Shown piece by piece: positions 8,455 through 17,197 of a stretch of 39,839 nucleotides of DNA (position 1 is the stretch's first letter; each line of letters starts with the position of its first letter). The DNA is from Pseudomonas sp. MN1F (GTDB taxonomy: Bacteria; Pseudomonadota; Gammaproteobacteria; Pseudomonadales; Pseudomonadaceae): the NCBI RefSeq assembly GCF_009391885.1, contig NZ_VZII01000054.1, positions 1 to 39,839 of the forward strand. The letters are read 5' to 3'. Below the pieces are notes generated by a model. The model saw nothing but the letters and a program-made list of their open reading frames with translations. It was not told where the DNA came from and did no database searches. A program made the translations under genes and the position numbers.

Positions 8455-9355
8455 GGCGCTTGCTCCGCAGTTCCGAGTACAGGTACGGCACGAGAATCGC
8501 CAGGATCGCCCCGAGCATCAGGATGGCGCTGGCCGAGCCCATGCCCATCTGGCCACGGCTGAAGGTGAAGGAGTACATGAACATCGCTGGCAGGTCGGAG
8601 GAGTAGCCCGGGCCACCGGCCGTCATGGCCGCCACCAGGTCGAAGCTCTTGATGGCGATGTGCGCGAGGATCATCAGCGAGCTGAAGAACACCGGGCGCA
8701 GGCTGGGCAGCACCACGGTCCAGTAGATCCGCGGCAGGCTGGCACCGTCGATCTGTGCGGCGCGGATGATCGACTGGTCGACCCCGCGCAGGCCGGCGAG
8801 GAACATCGCCATGATGAAGCCCGAGGCCTGCCACACGGCGGCGATCACCAGGCAGTACACCACCCGGTCAGGGTCGATCAGCCAGTCCAGGCGAAAGCCC
8901 TCCCAGCCCCAGTCACGCAGCAGCTTGTCCAGGCCCATGCCGGGGTTTAGCAGCCACTTCCAGGCGGTGCCGGTGACGATCATCGACAGCGCCATGGGGT
9001 ACAGGTAAATGGTCCGGATGAAGCCTTCGCGGCGGATGCGCTGGTCCAGCAGCACGGCCAGCAGCACGCCGATGGCCAGGCTGATGGCGATGAACAGGCC
9101 ACCGAACAGCATCAGGTTCTTGCTCGCCACCCACCAGCGGTCGTTGTCGAACAGCCGGGCGTATTGCGCCAGGCCCGCCCACTTGTAGGTCGGCAGGAAG
9201 GTCGAGGTGGTGAAGGAGAGGACGAAAGTCCACAGGATGTAGCCATAGAAGCCCACCAGGACGATGAACATGCTTGGCGCCAGCACCAGTTTCGGTAGCC
9301 AGCGCTGCAGCGCGTCCACGGGGGAGGCCCGCAGTTGGGCGGTTGCTATTGTCAT
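8447..9355 (-). CDS. gtsB: Glucose ABC transporter permease GtsB
   Basis: The 302-residue inner-membrane permease of the MalF/UgpA class has a first membrane segment at about residues 23-50. An EAA-type loop reads IIRAAQIDGASLPRIYWTVVLP. Around it are hydrophobic segments such as LSMIVTGTAWKWLLNPGMG, typical of sugar permeases of this group. It pairs with GtsC. An AGGTG element precedes the ATG by about 10 bases. Unlike the other gts junctions, gtsA-gtsB has an 87-base spacer that contains a strong hairpin, which may lower expression of the permease genes relative to the binding protein. Confidence 0.93.
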   Translation of the reverse strand: MTIATAQLRASPVDALQRWLPKLVLAPSMFIVLVGFYGYILWTFVLSFTTSTFLPTYKWAGLAQYARLFDNDRWWVASKNLMLFGGLFIAISLAIGVLLAVLLDQRIRREGFIRTIYLYPMALSMIVTGTAWKWLLNPGMGLDKLLRDWGWEGFRLDWLIDPDRVVYCLVIAAVWQASGFIMAMFLAGLRGVDQSIIRAAQIDGASLPRIYWTVVLPSLRPVFFSSLMILAHIAIKSFDLVAAMTAGGPGYSSDLPAMFMYSFTFSRGQMGMGSASAILMLGAILAILVPYLYSELRSKRHA

Positions 9356-9391
9356 GATTGCACACCTGCATGAGGGTCAACACATCGCCTA

Positions 9392-9415
9392 TGGGAGCGG
9401 GTTTACCCGCTCCCA
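9392..9415. repeat. REP-type hairpin between gtsA and gtsB
   Basis: A perfect 10-bp stem (TGGGAGCGGG / CCCGCTCCCA, TTTA loop) lies in the gtsA-gtsB spacer. The same core occurs at both ends of the repeat at 37733-37804. It matches the general form of P. putida REP elements, with GCGGGTTTACCCGC as its centre. In this position it could protect the upstream gtsA mRNA from 3' decay. Confidence 0.85.
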
Positions 9416-9442
9416 CAGGGATCTCGCCAGTCTCGGGAGGGG

Positions 9443-10729
9443 CTACTTAGCGGCCTTTACCGCAGCGCTAAGCTTCTTCGCCGCATCGGCCGGGTCGGCC
9501 TTCGGGTCGTTGATGTAGTTGGTCACCACATCGAAGAATGCGCCCTGCACGGCCAGCGTGGTGGCCATGTTGTGCGCCATGCTCGGCTGCAGGCCGCCGG
9601 TCTTGGCGTCGGCGAGGAAGTCCTTGGCGGAGGTTTGGGCGCAGGCGTCAAAGCCGTACTTGCCCATGTCGGCCAGCATGTCGTTGCGCACCGGGATCGA
9701 GCCCTTGTTGATGCTGAAGACCTTCTGGAAGTCCTCGCCCAGGACCTTGCGGGCAATGTCCTGCTGGCCGGCAGCAGTGCCCTTGTCCTTCTGCTTGAAC
9801 ACCACCAGCGAGTCGATGTTGTAGAGGAAGGCTTTGTCAGTGCCGGGGAACGGCACACACTGGTAATCCTTGCCGGCGGTCTTGTTCGCCAGGGTCCACT
9901 CGCTCTTGGCCCAGTCACCCATGATCTGCATGCCGGCCTTGCCATTGATGACCTTGGCAGCCTCCAGATTCCAGTCCTGCCCCTTGCCGTCAGCATCCAT
10001 GTAGGTGGCGACCTTCTTCAGCTCGGTGAGCGCCTTGACCATCTCGGGGCCGGTCAGCGCTTTTTCGTCGAGGTCGACCATGGCTTTCTTGTAACCTTCA
10101 GGCCCCATCACAGCCAGCACCACACTCTCGAACACGGTGCTGTCCTGCCAGGGCTGGCCGCCATGGGCGAGCGGGATGAAGCCTGCAGCCCTGAGCTTGT
10201 CGGCGGCAGCGTAGAATTCGTCGAGGGTGGTCGGCGCCTTGTCGATGCCGGCCTTCTTGAACACTTCAGGGTTGATCCACAGCCAGTTGATGCGGTGGAT
10301 GTTGACCGGTACCGCGACATAGTCACCGTCGTACTTCACGGTGTCGGAGATCTTCTTGTCGAGCAGCGCGTCCCACTTCTCTTCCTTGGCAACGTCCTTG
10401 AGCACCTCGGTATCAAGCAACCCGGTGGAAGCCCACTCCTGGATGTCCGGGCCCTTGATCTGCGCGACGCCTGGCGGGTTGCCCGCCACCGCACGGCTCT
10501 TGAGCACGGTCATGGCCGTGGCACCACCGCCACCTGCGACGGCGCCGTCCTTCCAGGTGAAGCCATCCTTCTCGACCTGGGCCTTGAGCACATCGACAGC
10601 GGCTTTTTCTCCCCCGGAGGTCCACCAGTGCACCACTTCGACGCTGCCTTTGGATTCGGCGGCGGAGGCACTGAGCGGCAGGAGCGAGGCGAGGGAGATC
10701 GCGGCGGCGAGGCGGAGAGTGGAATTCAT
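9443..10729 (-). CDS. gtsA: Periplasmic glucose-binding protein GtsA
   Basis: The solute-binding protein captures glucose in the periplasm for GtsBCD. The 428-residue precursor has a Sec signal peptide (1-23, cleavage predicted after LSASA) and the family 1 extracellular solute-binding fold (EVVHWWTSGGEKAAVDVLKA near the mature N terminus). The lysine-rich end (KKLSAAVKAAK) is common for periplasmic proteins of this group. AAAGG stands 8 bases before the ATG. It is the first gene of gtsABCD-oprB. The epimerase-like gene lies upstream on the same strand, and a 104-base spacer with an imperfect inverted repeat separates them, so gtsA probably has its own promoter. Confidence 0.95.
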   Translation of the reverse strand: MNSTLRLAAAISLASLLPLSASAAESKGSVEVVHWWTSGGEKAAVDVLKAQVEKDGFTWKDGAVAGGGGATAMTVLKSRAVAGNPPGVAQIKGPDIQEWASTGLLDTEVLKDVAKEEKWDALLDKKISDTVKYDGDYVAVPVNIHRINWLWINPEVFKKAGIDKAPTTLDEFYAAADKLRAAGFIPLAHGGQPWQDSTVFESVVLAVMGPEGYKKAMVDLDEKALTGPEMVKALTELKKVATYMDADGKGQDWNLEAAKVINGKAGMQIMGDWAKSEWTLANKTAGKDYQCVPFPGTDKAFLYNIDSLVVFKQKDKGTAAGQQDIARKVLGEDFQKVFSINKGSIPVRNDMLADMGKYGFDACAQTSAKDFLADAKTGGLQPSMAHNMATTLAVQGAFFDVVTNYINDPKADPADAAKKLSAAVKAAK

Positions 10730-10811
10730 CGGAGTACCTTTCTTGTTGTTATGCCGGGCAAGTCGGTCGCTTGCATTGCATGGAGTCTAATCAGCGCGCC
10801 CGCCTCGTCAG

Positions 10812-10848
10812 GTAACGAAGCGATGCGCGAATGTCATCGTTTGGTTAC
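10812..10848. promoter_or_regulatory. Imperfect 14-bp inverted repeat upstream of gtsA
   Basis: Arms GTAACGAAGCGATG and CATCGTTTGGTTAC pair at 12 of 14 positions around a 9-base centre. The repeat overlaps the stop codon of the epimerase gene and lies 83-119 bases before the gtsA start. It has no T-tract, so an operator for gtsA (for example for GltR) is as plausible as a transcript hairpin. The role is not established. Confidence 0.4.
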
Positions 10849-12084
10849 ATAACCTGCAACGGCAGTTGCCAGGCTTGGCGCCAACGGCAGCCCTGGTATC
10901 AAGGTTGCCTGATAGGCGTGGTAGAGATCTGGCTTGCCCACCCATATCGTCGCGGCAGGGCGGTTATCCGGGTCGAGTTCGTGATGCCAGCTGCCCGCCA
11001 CGCGGTCGATGAAGTGGCCATCGATGAAGTCCCAGAAGCAGCGGTACCAGCGCTCATACTGCGCTTCGCCGGTACGCCGCAGCAGGGCCGCTGCGGCGGC
11101 GCAGGCCTCGGCATGTACCCAGTGCAGGCGCTCGCGCACGACCGGGCGATTGTCCCAGTCCAGGGTGTAGACGATGCCTTTGCCGCCATCGACGCTCCAG
11201 GCATCGCGGCAGGCGCTGCCGAACAGGCCACGGGCACACTCCAGCAGCCATTCCGGTGCGTGCAACCCGGCCAGCTCACGAGCAGCTTCCAGATGCAGCA
11301 GCAGCCGCGCCCACTCGAAGGCATGGCCAGGCGTGGTGCCAAACGGCCGGAAGTGGTCGGCCGGGTCATCGCGGTTGTAATGCGGCAGCGGCTGCCAGTG
11401 CGCGTCGAAATGCTCGACAACCCGATAGTCGTTGGCGGCAGCGTGGGTGTGGATGATGCGTTGGGCGATCCGCAGGGCGCGATCAAGCCACAGCGTATCG
11501 CCAGTGACATCGGCCAGGGCCAGGAATGCCTCGGTAGCGTGCATGTTGCTGTTGGCGCCGCGATAGGCCTGCGCCTGCTGCCAGTCGCTGGAGAACGCCT
11601 CTTGCAGGGCGCCCTGCTTCTCGCTCCAGAACCGCGCGTCGAGGGTATCGATGGCATCCTCCAGCAAGCCCTGAGCCCCCGCAGCGCCTGCGACCACTGC
11701 AGAGCTCGCGGCCAGCGCGACGAAGGCATGCAGGTAGGCGGCCTTGCTGCTATCGCCCTGCCCGTGCGGGTGGGCGAACCAGCCACCGTGGCGGGTGTCG
11801 TGCAAGGCACCGCGCAAGGCATTGACGCCATGCTCGACCAACGGCAAGCAGCCGGGCACGCCCTGCAGGTGAGCCAGGGCGAAGCTGTGGGTCATGCGCG
11901 TGGTCTGCAGGGTTTCGCTGCCAGCCGTGGGCGGCAGGCAGCCTTGGGCATCGAGGCAGCCGAAGCCCTCAGGCAGCAGCGAAGCCCTGGCGAAGGCCAG
12001 CAGGCGTTGCCCTTCTGCCTGCAGCCAGGCGGCATGTGCAGTTGAACCCAGCCAACTGCCGGGGGCCAGATCGCGAGTGATCAT
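10834..12084 (-). CDS. AGE-family sugar isomerase/epimerase (mannose isomerase-like)
   Basis: The 416-residue protein belongs to the N-acylglucosamine 2-epimerase / YihS family, an (alpha/alpha)6-barrel that isomerises aldoses such as mannose to fructose or epimerises at C2. Family-type motifs with candidate catalytic histidines are NMHATEAF (His182), TPGHAFEWARLLLHL (His254) and SWHHELD (His367/368). Substrate cannot be fixed from sequence; D-mannose/D-lyxose isomerase or glucose-mannose 2-epimerase are both reasonable. AAGGA lies about 12 bases before the ATG. It sits between gtrS and gtsA on the same strand, suggesting it funnels other hexoses into the glucose route. The first 100 bases upstream include a perfect inverted repeat at 12161-12184. 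Confidence 0.85.
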   Translation of the reverse strand: MITRDLAPGSWLGSTAHAAWLQAEGQRLLAFARASLLPEGFGCLDAQGCLPPTAGSETLQTTRMTHSFALAHLQGVPGCLPLVEHGVNALRGALHDTRHGGWFAHPHGQGDSSKAAYLHAFVALAASSAVVAGAAGAQGLLEDAIDTLDARFWSEKQGALQEAFSSDWQQAQAYRGANSNMHATEAFLALADVTGDTLWLDRALRIAQRIIHTHAAANDYRVVEHFDAHWQPLPHYNRDDPADHFRPFGTTPGHAFEWARLLLHLEAARELAGLHAPEWLLECARGLFGSACRDAWSVDGGKGIVYTLDWDNRPVVRERLHWVHAEACAAAAALLRRTGEAQYERWYRCFWDFIDGHFIDRVAGSWHHELDPDNRPAATIWVGKPDLYHAYQATLIPGLPLAPSLATAVAGYVTKR

Positions 12085-12160
12085 GAGGTAGCGCGTTCCT
12101 TGCTTGTGGTCGGTGAAGCCTAGCCAGCCGTCCTGGCCGGGATGTCACGAAGGGGGGCGA

Positions 12161-12184
12161 CTGTGTCACCAACTTGTGACACAG
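12161..12184. promoter_or_regulatory. Perfect inverted repeat between gtrS and the epimerase gene
   Basis: Arms CTGTGTCAC and GTGACACAG (9 bp, perfect) flank a 6-base centre. The repeat begins one base past the gtrS stop codon and lies 77-100 bases before the epimerase start. With no T-tract on either side it is a poor terminator and could be an operator. Confidence 0.45.
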
Positions 12185-12185
12185 C

Positions 12186-13640
12186 TCAATCCACGCCTCT
12201 TGGCAGATAGAGCGTCACCCGCAAGCCACCTTCGCGCAGGTTGAGCAGGCTCACCTCGCCGCCGTGGCTGTGGGCGATGTTGCGAGCGATGCCCAGGCCC
12301 AGGCCGTAGCCCTGCTGCTTGCCGGCCAGGCGAAAGTGTGGCTCGAACACCTGTTCCATCTGCTGCTGCGGCACGCCAGGGCCCTGGTCATCCACCTGCA
12401 AAACAAAGCCCTCGGCGCTGTCGATGATGCGCAGGTGTGCCCGCTCGCCATACTTGATGGCATTGTCGATCAGGTTGCCGATACAGCGGCGCAGGGCCAG
12501 CGGTTTGCCCGGGTACGGCGACAGGGCTTGCCCTTCGACAGTGATACGACCGTTACCCAGGTACGGTTCGGCGAGAATGTCCAGCACCTGATTGAGGTCG
12601 ATCGGCTCGATGTTCTCGTGGATGTCGGTGTCCTTCACACATTGCAGCGCGCCTTTGACCAGCAGCTCCAGCTCGTCGAGGTCCTGGCTGAACTTGGCCT
12701 GCAGGCGCTCGTCCTCAAGCAGTTCGACACGCAGGCGCAAACGCGTGATCGGTGTGCGCAGGTCGTGGGAAATGGCGCTGAACAACTGGGAACGCTCGGT
12801 CAGGTAACGGCTGATGCGCTCGCGCATGCTGTTGAACGCACGCCCCACCTCGACCACCTCGCTGCCGCCGCCCTCGGCTACCGGCGCCACATCGGCGCCC
12901 AATGACAACTCACGTGCAGCACGCGCCAGGCGCTTGAGCGGCCAGCTCTGCCAGTGCACCAGCAAACCGATGAACAGCAGCAGCAAGGCGGTGGTCAGGA
13001 CGATGAAGCCGATCTGCTGACGCGGCAGGCGTTCGCTTTCGAGGCTGGTATAGGGCTCGGGCAGCAAAGAGGCGATGTACAGCCATTCGCCCTGGCCCAG
13101 GCGGATCTGGGTCACCAGCACTGGCGGGTTGAGCGGCTCCAGGGTCAGCGAGTAATGCGCCCACGAGCGCGGCAATTCATCGAGCTTCAGGCCGCTGTTG
13201 AAGATGCGCAGGTCATCGGGGGCGACGAACTCGACGGAGATTTCCATCTGCTCGCCGAGGCGTTCGTGCAGCACCTGCTGGAACACGTCGATCACCGCCT
13301 GCTTGCGTGGGGTGATGGGCAATACCGGCATGTCCAGCGGCTTGTCGTTGAGCGACACGAAAAAGCGCGTGCCACCCATGCTGCGCAATTGATCGAGCAC
13401 CATCGGCCGATAGGCCACCGGCAGCGAGCGGAAGTAGCTGACGCTGGCGCTCATGGAATGAGCCAGGCTGCCGGCACTGGCGCGCAGGCCCTGCAACTGG
13501 CTGGCACGCAGCTGGGCAACCCAGATCAGGCTCGACAGGCCCTGGGCCAACAGCACCACGAGCAAGGTCAGCAGCAGCATGCGCCCCAGCAGCGAGCGCG
13601 GCAGCAGGCGCCAGCGCCGCTCAGGAAGCGCAGCAGACAT
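12186..13640 (-). CDS. gtrS: GtrS sensor histidine kinase
   Basis: This inner-membrane kinase works with GltR. In P. aeruginosa, GtrS is known to sense 2-ketogluconate or 6-phosphogluconate and to control glucose transport. The 484-residue protein has two membrane segments (about 18-40 and 210-230) bracketing a periplasmic domain, then a HAMP region, the H-box AISHDLRTPITRLRL with phospho-acceptor His292, the N-box NLIDNAIKYG (Asn393) and the G-box motifs DDQGPGVP and GYGLGLGIA. I chose the start at 13640 (MSAALPERR); an ATG nine codons upstream is also possible and neither has a strong ribosome-binding site. It overlaps gltR by 20 bases, so the two should be translated together. Confidence 0.92.
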   Translation of the reverse strand: MSAALPERRWRLLPRSLLGRMLLLTLLVVLLAQGLSSLIWVAQLRASQLQGLRASAGSLAHSMSASVSYFRSLPVAYRPMVLDQLRSMGGTRFFVSLNDKPLDMPVLPITPRKQAVIDVFQQVLHERLGEQMEISVEFVAPDDLRIFNSGLKLDELPRSWAHYSLTLEPLNPPVLVTQIRLGQGEWLYIASLLPEPYTSLESERLPRQQIGFIVLTTALLLLFIGLLVHWQSWPLKRLARAARELSLGADVAPVAEGGGSEVVEVGRAFNSMRERISRYLTERSQLFSAISHDLRTPITRLRLRVELLEDERLQAKFSQDLDELELLVKGALQCVKDTDIHENIEPIDLNQVLDILAEPYLGNGRITVEGQALSPYPGKPLALRRCIGNLIDNAIKYGERAHLRIIDSAEGFVLQVDDQGPGVPQQQMEQVFEPHFRLAGKQQGYGLGLGIARNIAHSHGGEVSLLNLREGGLRVTLYLPRGVD

Positions 13641-14346
13641 GGGCAGCCAGCAGGTAACCACTGCCACGTACGGTGCGGATCAGCCGCGGTGGCTTGTCGG
13701 TGTCGCGCAGGCGCTGGCGCAGGCGGCTGACGGCCATGTCGACGATGCGGTCCAGCGGCATCGGCTCGCGGCCTCGGGTGGCGTTGCCGATGGTGTCGCG
13801 GTCGAGGATCTGCTGCGGGTGATCGAGAAACAGCTTGAGCAGGGCGAAGTCGGCACCGGACAGAATCACTTCTTCACCATCGCGGTGGAACAAGCGGTGG
13901 CTGACGGTATCCAGACGCCAGTCATCGAAGGCCAGCACAGCACTGGCTGGCGCGGCCTGGCCGAACTCGCTGCGGCGCAACAGGGCCTTGATGCGCGCCT
14001 GCAGTTCACGGGGGCTAAACGGCTTGCCCAGGTAGTCATCGGCGCCCAGTTCCAGGCCGATGACGCGGTCGGCTTCATCGGAGCTGGCGGTCAGCATGAT
14101 GATCGGTACCCGCGACTGGCGCGGATGTTGACGCACCCAGCGGCACAGGCTGAAGCCGTCTTCGTCGGGCAGCATGACGTCGAGGATCACCAGGTCGCAG
14201 GGGGTGCTTTCCAAGGCGCGACGAAAGCCCTGGCCATCGCCTTCGGCGTGGACCTGGAAGCCGGCGCGGCTCAGGTAGGTTTGCAGCAGTTCGCGAATTT
14301 CCTGATCGTCGTCGACCATCAGGATCGATTTTCCGGCAGTGCTCAA
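13621..14346 (-). CDS. gltR: GltR response regulator (OmpR family)
   Basis: This is the partner of GtrS. The 241-residue protein has an N-terminal receiver domain (acidic triad DDD at 12-14, phospho-acceptor Asp56 in VILDVMLP, Lys108 in LGKPF) and a C-terminal winged-helix DNA-binding domain (about 140-235, ending RTVRGSGYLLA). P. aeruginosa GltR controls the glucose transport genes. The start is a TTG at 14346 preceded by a GGGA element. The only nearby ATG is out of frame, so a weak start codon appears real and may keep the regulator scarce. It lies 68 bases after glk in the edd-glk-gltR-gtrS order. Confidence 0.93.
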   Translation of the reverse strand: MSTAGKSILMVDDDQEIRELLQTYLSRAGFQVHAEGDGQGFRRALESTPCDLVILDVMLPDEDGFSLCRWVRQHPRQSRVPIIMLTASSDEADRVIGLELGADDYLGKPFSPRELQARIKALLRRSEFGQAAPASAVLAFDDWRLDTVSHRLFHRDGEEVILSGADFALLKLFLDHPQQILDRDTIGNATRGREPMPLDRIVDMAVSRLRQRLRDTDKPPRLIRTVRGSGYLLAAHVCCAS

Positions 14347-14414
14347 GGTATCCCGCCCTCATTGTTGTCGCAGGTCTTTTCGCCTGCTGTCGCGGTGCAG
14401 CATGATCGAGAGTA

Positions 14415-15374
14415 TCAGTGATCCAGTGTTTGCTGCAGTGCCACCCCCGCACCGAGCAAGCCAGAGAACTCAGCGGTTACCAGCCACACCGGCACACCCG
14501 CGAAGTAACCACTCATGCAGCCCTTGTCGGCAAAGCTGGCGGCAAACCCGCTGTGCAGGAACAGCTCGGCAAAGCGTGGGATCACGCCGCCGACAATATA
14601 AACCCCACCACGCGCGCCCAGGGTCAGCACATTGTTACCGGCCACGCGGCCGAGGAATCGGCAGAACTGCTCGATCACCGCCAGCGCCCGTGGCTCGCAG
14701 CCCAGGGCGGCATCGGTAATCTGCGCCGGGGATGTGTGTCGAGGCGTGTCGCCGTCCAGCGCGCACATGGCCTGATACAAGCGCACCAGGCCACCGCCAC
14801 TGAGTACGGTCTCGGCACTGACATGGCCGATCTGGCTGTGAATCTGCTGATGGATCGCCGCTTCGCGGGCATTGCCCACCGGCAGGTCGACATGCCCGCC
14901 TTCACCCGGCAGCGCCTGCCAGTGCTGCTCGCCCAGGCGTAACAGGCTGCCGACGCCCAGGCCAGTGCCCGGGCCGATCACCAGCGCGGGCCGCGCCGGG
15001 TCTGCCTGGCCTGCGCAGACCTCACGGTACTCACCCGGTTGCAGGCGGGTCATGCCCAGGGCCTGGGCAGAAAAGTCGTTGATCAGCAGCAACCGCTCGA
15101 CCTGCAAGGTCTGGCAGAACGCCTTGTGGCTGAGCCGCCAGTGGTTGTTGGTGAAGCGGAATTCATCGCCATCGACCGGCCCGGCCACCGCCAGGCACAC
15201 CGCCGCCAGGCCGCCACGGGCAATGCCGTGGCCCTGCAGGTAGGCCTCGATGGCCTGCTCCGGGCTGGTGTAGTCGGCCGTGGCGAAGACCTTCACCTGG
15301 CACAGCTGGTTGTCACGCCACAACGCAAAACGGGCATTGGTGCCACCGATGTCGCCAACCAGCAGGTCCTTCAT
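14415..15374 (-). CDS. glk: Glucokinase
   Basis: The enzyme phosphorylates cytosolic glucose with ATP to glucose-6-phosphate. The 319-residue protein is of the bacterial hexokinase/ROK-related Glk family: N-terminal phosphate-binding GDIGGTNARFAL (7-18), catalytic Asp100 in LLINDFSAQALG, GPGTGLGVG (134-142) and the glucose-contacting EGGHVDLP. The ATG overlaps the edd stop codon by four bases (ATGA), so it is translationally coupled to edd. Co-expression with edd places it under HexR, by inference. Confidence 0.96.
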   Translation of the reverse strand: MKDLLVGDIGGTNARFALWRDNQLCQVKVFATADYTSPEQAIEAYLQGHGIARGGLAAVCLAVAGPVDGDEFRFTNNHWRLSHKAFCQTLQVERLLLINDFSAQALGMTRLQPGEYREVCAGQADPARPALVIGPGTGLGVGSLLRLGEQHWQALPGEGGHVDLPVGNAREAAIHQQIHSQIGHVSAETVLSGGGLVRLYQAMCALDGDTPRHTSPAQITDAALGCEPRALAVIEQFCRFLGRVAGNNVLTLGARGGVYIVGGVIPRFAELFLHSGFAASFADKGCMSGYFAGVPVWLVTAEFSGLLGAGVALQQTLDH

Positions 15375-17197
15375 TTAAGGTTCTCCAGGGCCGAGGTGAA
15401 GGCGCTCGCGCCCTGCTCTGCCGGGCTGAACGCCATGCGCATGAAGCCGAACAGCTCACGGCCGCAGCCCAGGTCGTTGCCCTGGGGCGCGGGCGGCAGG
15501 TCACGGCTGGCCAGTTCTTCTGCCGACACCATCACCCGCAGCGTGCCTGCGACGCCATCGACCCGCACGATATCACCCTCGCGCACACGTGCCAGCGGGC
15601 CACCATCGAACGCTTCGGGGCAGACGTGGATCGCCGCCGGGATTTTGCCCGAAGCCCCCGACATGCGCCCGTCGGTCACCAGCGCGACCTTGTAGCCCCG
15701 GTCTTGCAGCACGCCGAGGAACGGCGTCAGTTTGTGCAGCTCGGGCATGCCGTTGCAGCGCGGGCCCTGGAAGCGCACCACGGCCACGAAATCGCACTCC
15801 AGCTCGCCGGCCTTAAAGGCATCGGCCAACGACTGCTGGTCATGGAACACTTTGGCCGGCGCTTCGACCACCTGATGCTCAGGCGCTACTGCGGAAACCT
15901 TCATCACGCCACGACCGAGGTTACCTTCCATCACCCGCAGGCCACCTTCGGCCGAGAACGGCCGCGCCACCGGGCGCAGGATGCTCTCATCCAGGCTCTG
16001 CTGCGGCCCTTCACGCCATACCAGCTTGCCGTTGTCGAGGAACGGCTCCTGGGTATAGCGGCGCAGGCCGTGGCCGGCCACGGTGTTGACGTCTTCGTGC
16101 AGCAGGCCGGCATCGAGCAGTTCGCGGATCAGGAAGGCCATGCCGCCAGCGGCCTGGAAGTGGTTGATGTCGGCCTTGCCGTTGGGGTAGACGTGGGACA
16201 GGGTCGGCACCACCTCGGACAGGTCGGCCATGTCCTGCCAGGTCAGCTGGATGCCGGCCGCCTGGGCGATTGCCGGGATGTGCAGGGTGTGGTTGGTCGA
16301 GCCACCGGTGGCGTGCAGGGCCAAGATGGAGTTGACCAGTGCCTTCTCGTCGACGATCTCGCCCAGTGGCATGAAGCTGCCGCTGGCCTTGGTCATGCGC
16401 GTGACCTGTTGCGCCGCCTCGGCGGTCAGGGCATCGCGCAGCGGGGTGTACGGGTTGACGAACGAGGCGCCTGGCAGGTGCAGGCCCATGACCTCCATCA
16501 CCAGCTGGTTGGTGTTGGCGGTGCCGTAGAAGGTGCAGGTGCCGGGGCTGTGGTAGGACTTCATTTCCGACTCCAGCAGCTCCTCGCGGCTGGCCTTGCC
16601 TTCGGCATAGCGCTGGCGCACGTCGGCCTTCTGCTTGTTGGAAATACCGGAAACCATCGGCCCGCCCGGGACGAAGATGGTCGGCAGGTGGCCGAAGCGC
16701 AGCGCCCCCATCATCAGGCCGGGGACGATCTTGTCGCAGATGCCAAGCATCAGCGCCGCGTCGAACATGTTGTGCGACAGCGCTACCGCCGTGGACATGG
16801 CGATCACTTCGCGGCTGGCGATTGCCAGTTCCATGCCCGGCTCGCCCTGGGTCACGCCATCGCACATGGCTGGCACGCCACCGGCGAACTGGCCGACCGA
16901 GCCGACCTCGCGCAGGGCCTGCTTGATCTGGTCAGGGAAATGCAGATACGGCTGGTGCGCCGAGAGCATGTCGTTGTAGGACGAGACGATGGCGACGTTG
17001 GCCGCGTTCATCAAGCGCAGGGTCTGCTTGTCCTCGGCACCGCAACCGGCCACGCCATGGGCGAAGTTGGCGCACTGCAGGCTGGCACGCATGGGCCCGT
17101 CACTGGCCGCGCCACGAATCAGCTGCAGGTAGCGTTCGCGGGTGGCACGGCTGCGTTCGATCAGCCGCTGGGTGACCTCAAGGATGCGCGGATGCAT
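15371..17197 (-). CDS. edd: 6-phosphogluconate dehydratase
   Basis: The enzyme converts 6-phosphogluconate to KDPG, the committed step of the Entner-Doudoroff pathway. It belongs to the IlvD/Edd family of iron-sulfur dehydratases, and the 608-residue length fits. Visible signatures are GVPAMCDGVTQG (Cys112), the family signature CDKIVPGLMMG (Cys154), CTFYGTANTNQ, and the C-terminal GRMSGASGKIPAAIH. TGGAG stands 10 bases before the ATG. It heads edd-glk-gltR-gtrS and is divergent from gap, with a HexR operator 124-139 bases upstream of the start codon. Confidence 0.97.
   Translation of the reverse strand: MHPRILEVTQRLIERSRATRERYLQLIRGAASDGPMRASLQCANFAHGVAGCGAEDKQTLRLMNAANVAIVSSYNDMLSAHQPYLHFPDQIKQALREVGSVGQFAGGVPAMCDGVTQGEPGMELAIASREVIAMSTAVALSHNMFDAALMLGICDKIVPGLMMGALRFGHLPTIFVPGGPMVSGISNKQKADVRQRYAEGKASREELLESEMKSYHSPGTCTFYGTANTNQLVMEVMGLHLPGASFVNPYTPLRDALTAEAAQQVTRMTKASGSFMPLGEIVDEKALVNSILALHATGGSTNHTLHIPAIAQAAGIQLTWQDMADLSEVVPTLSHVYPNGKADINHFQAAGGMAFLIRELLDAGLLHEDVNTVAGHGLRRYTQEPFLDNGKLVWREGPQQSLDESILRPVARPFSAEGGLRVMEGNLGRGVMKVSAVAPEHQVVEAPAKVFHDQQSLADAFKAGELECDFVAVVRFQGPRCNGMPELHKLTPFLGVLQDRGYKVALVTDGRMSGASGKIPAAIHVCPEAFDGGPLARVREGDIVRVDGVAGTLRVMVSAEELASRDLPPAPQGNDLGCGRELFGFMRMAFSPAEQGASAFTSALENLK

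Noticed and set aside
6469..8562. Plus-strand frame of about 700 codons opposite gtsD and gtsC
   Set aside because: Rich in Gln/His/Arg/Asp with no recognisable domain; antisense shadow of the ABC transporter genes.
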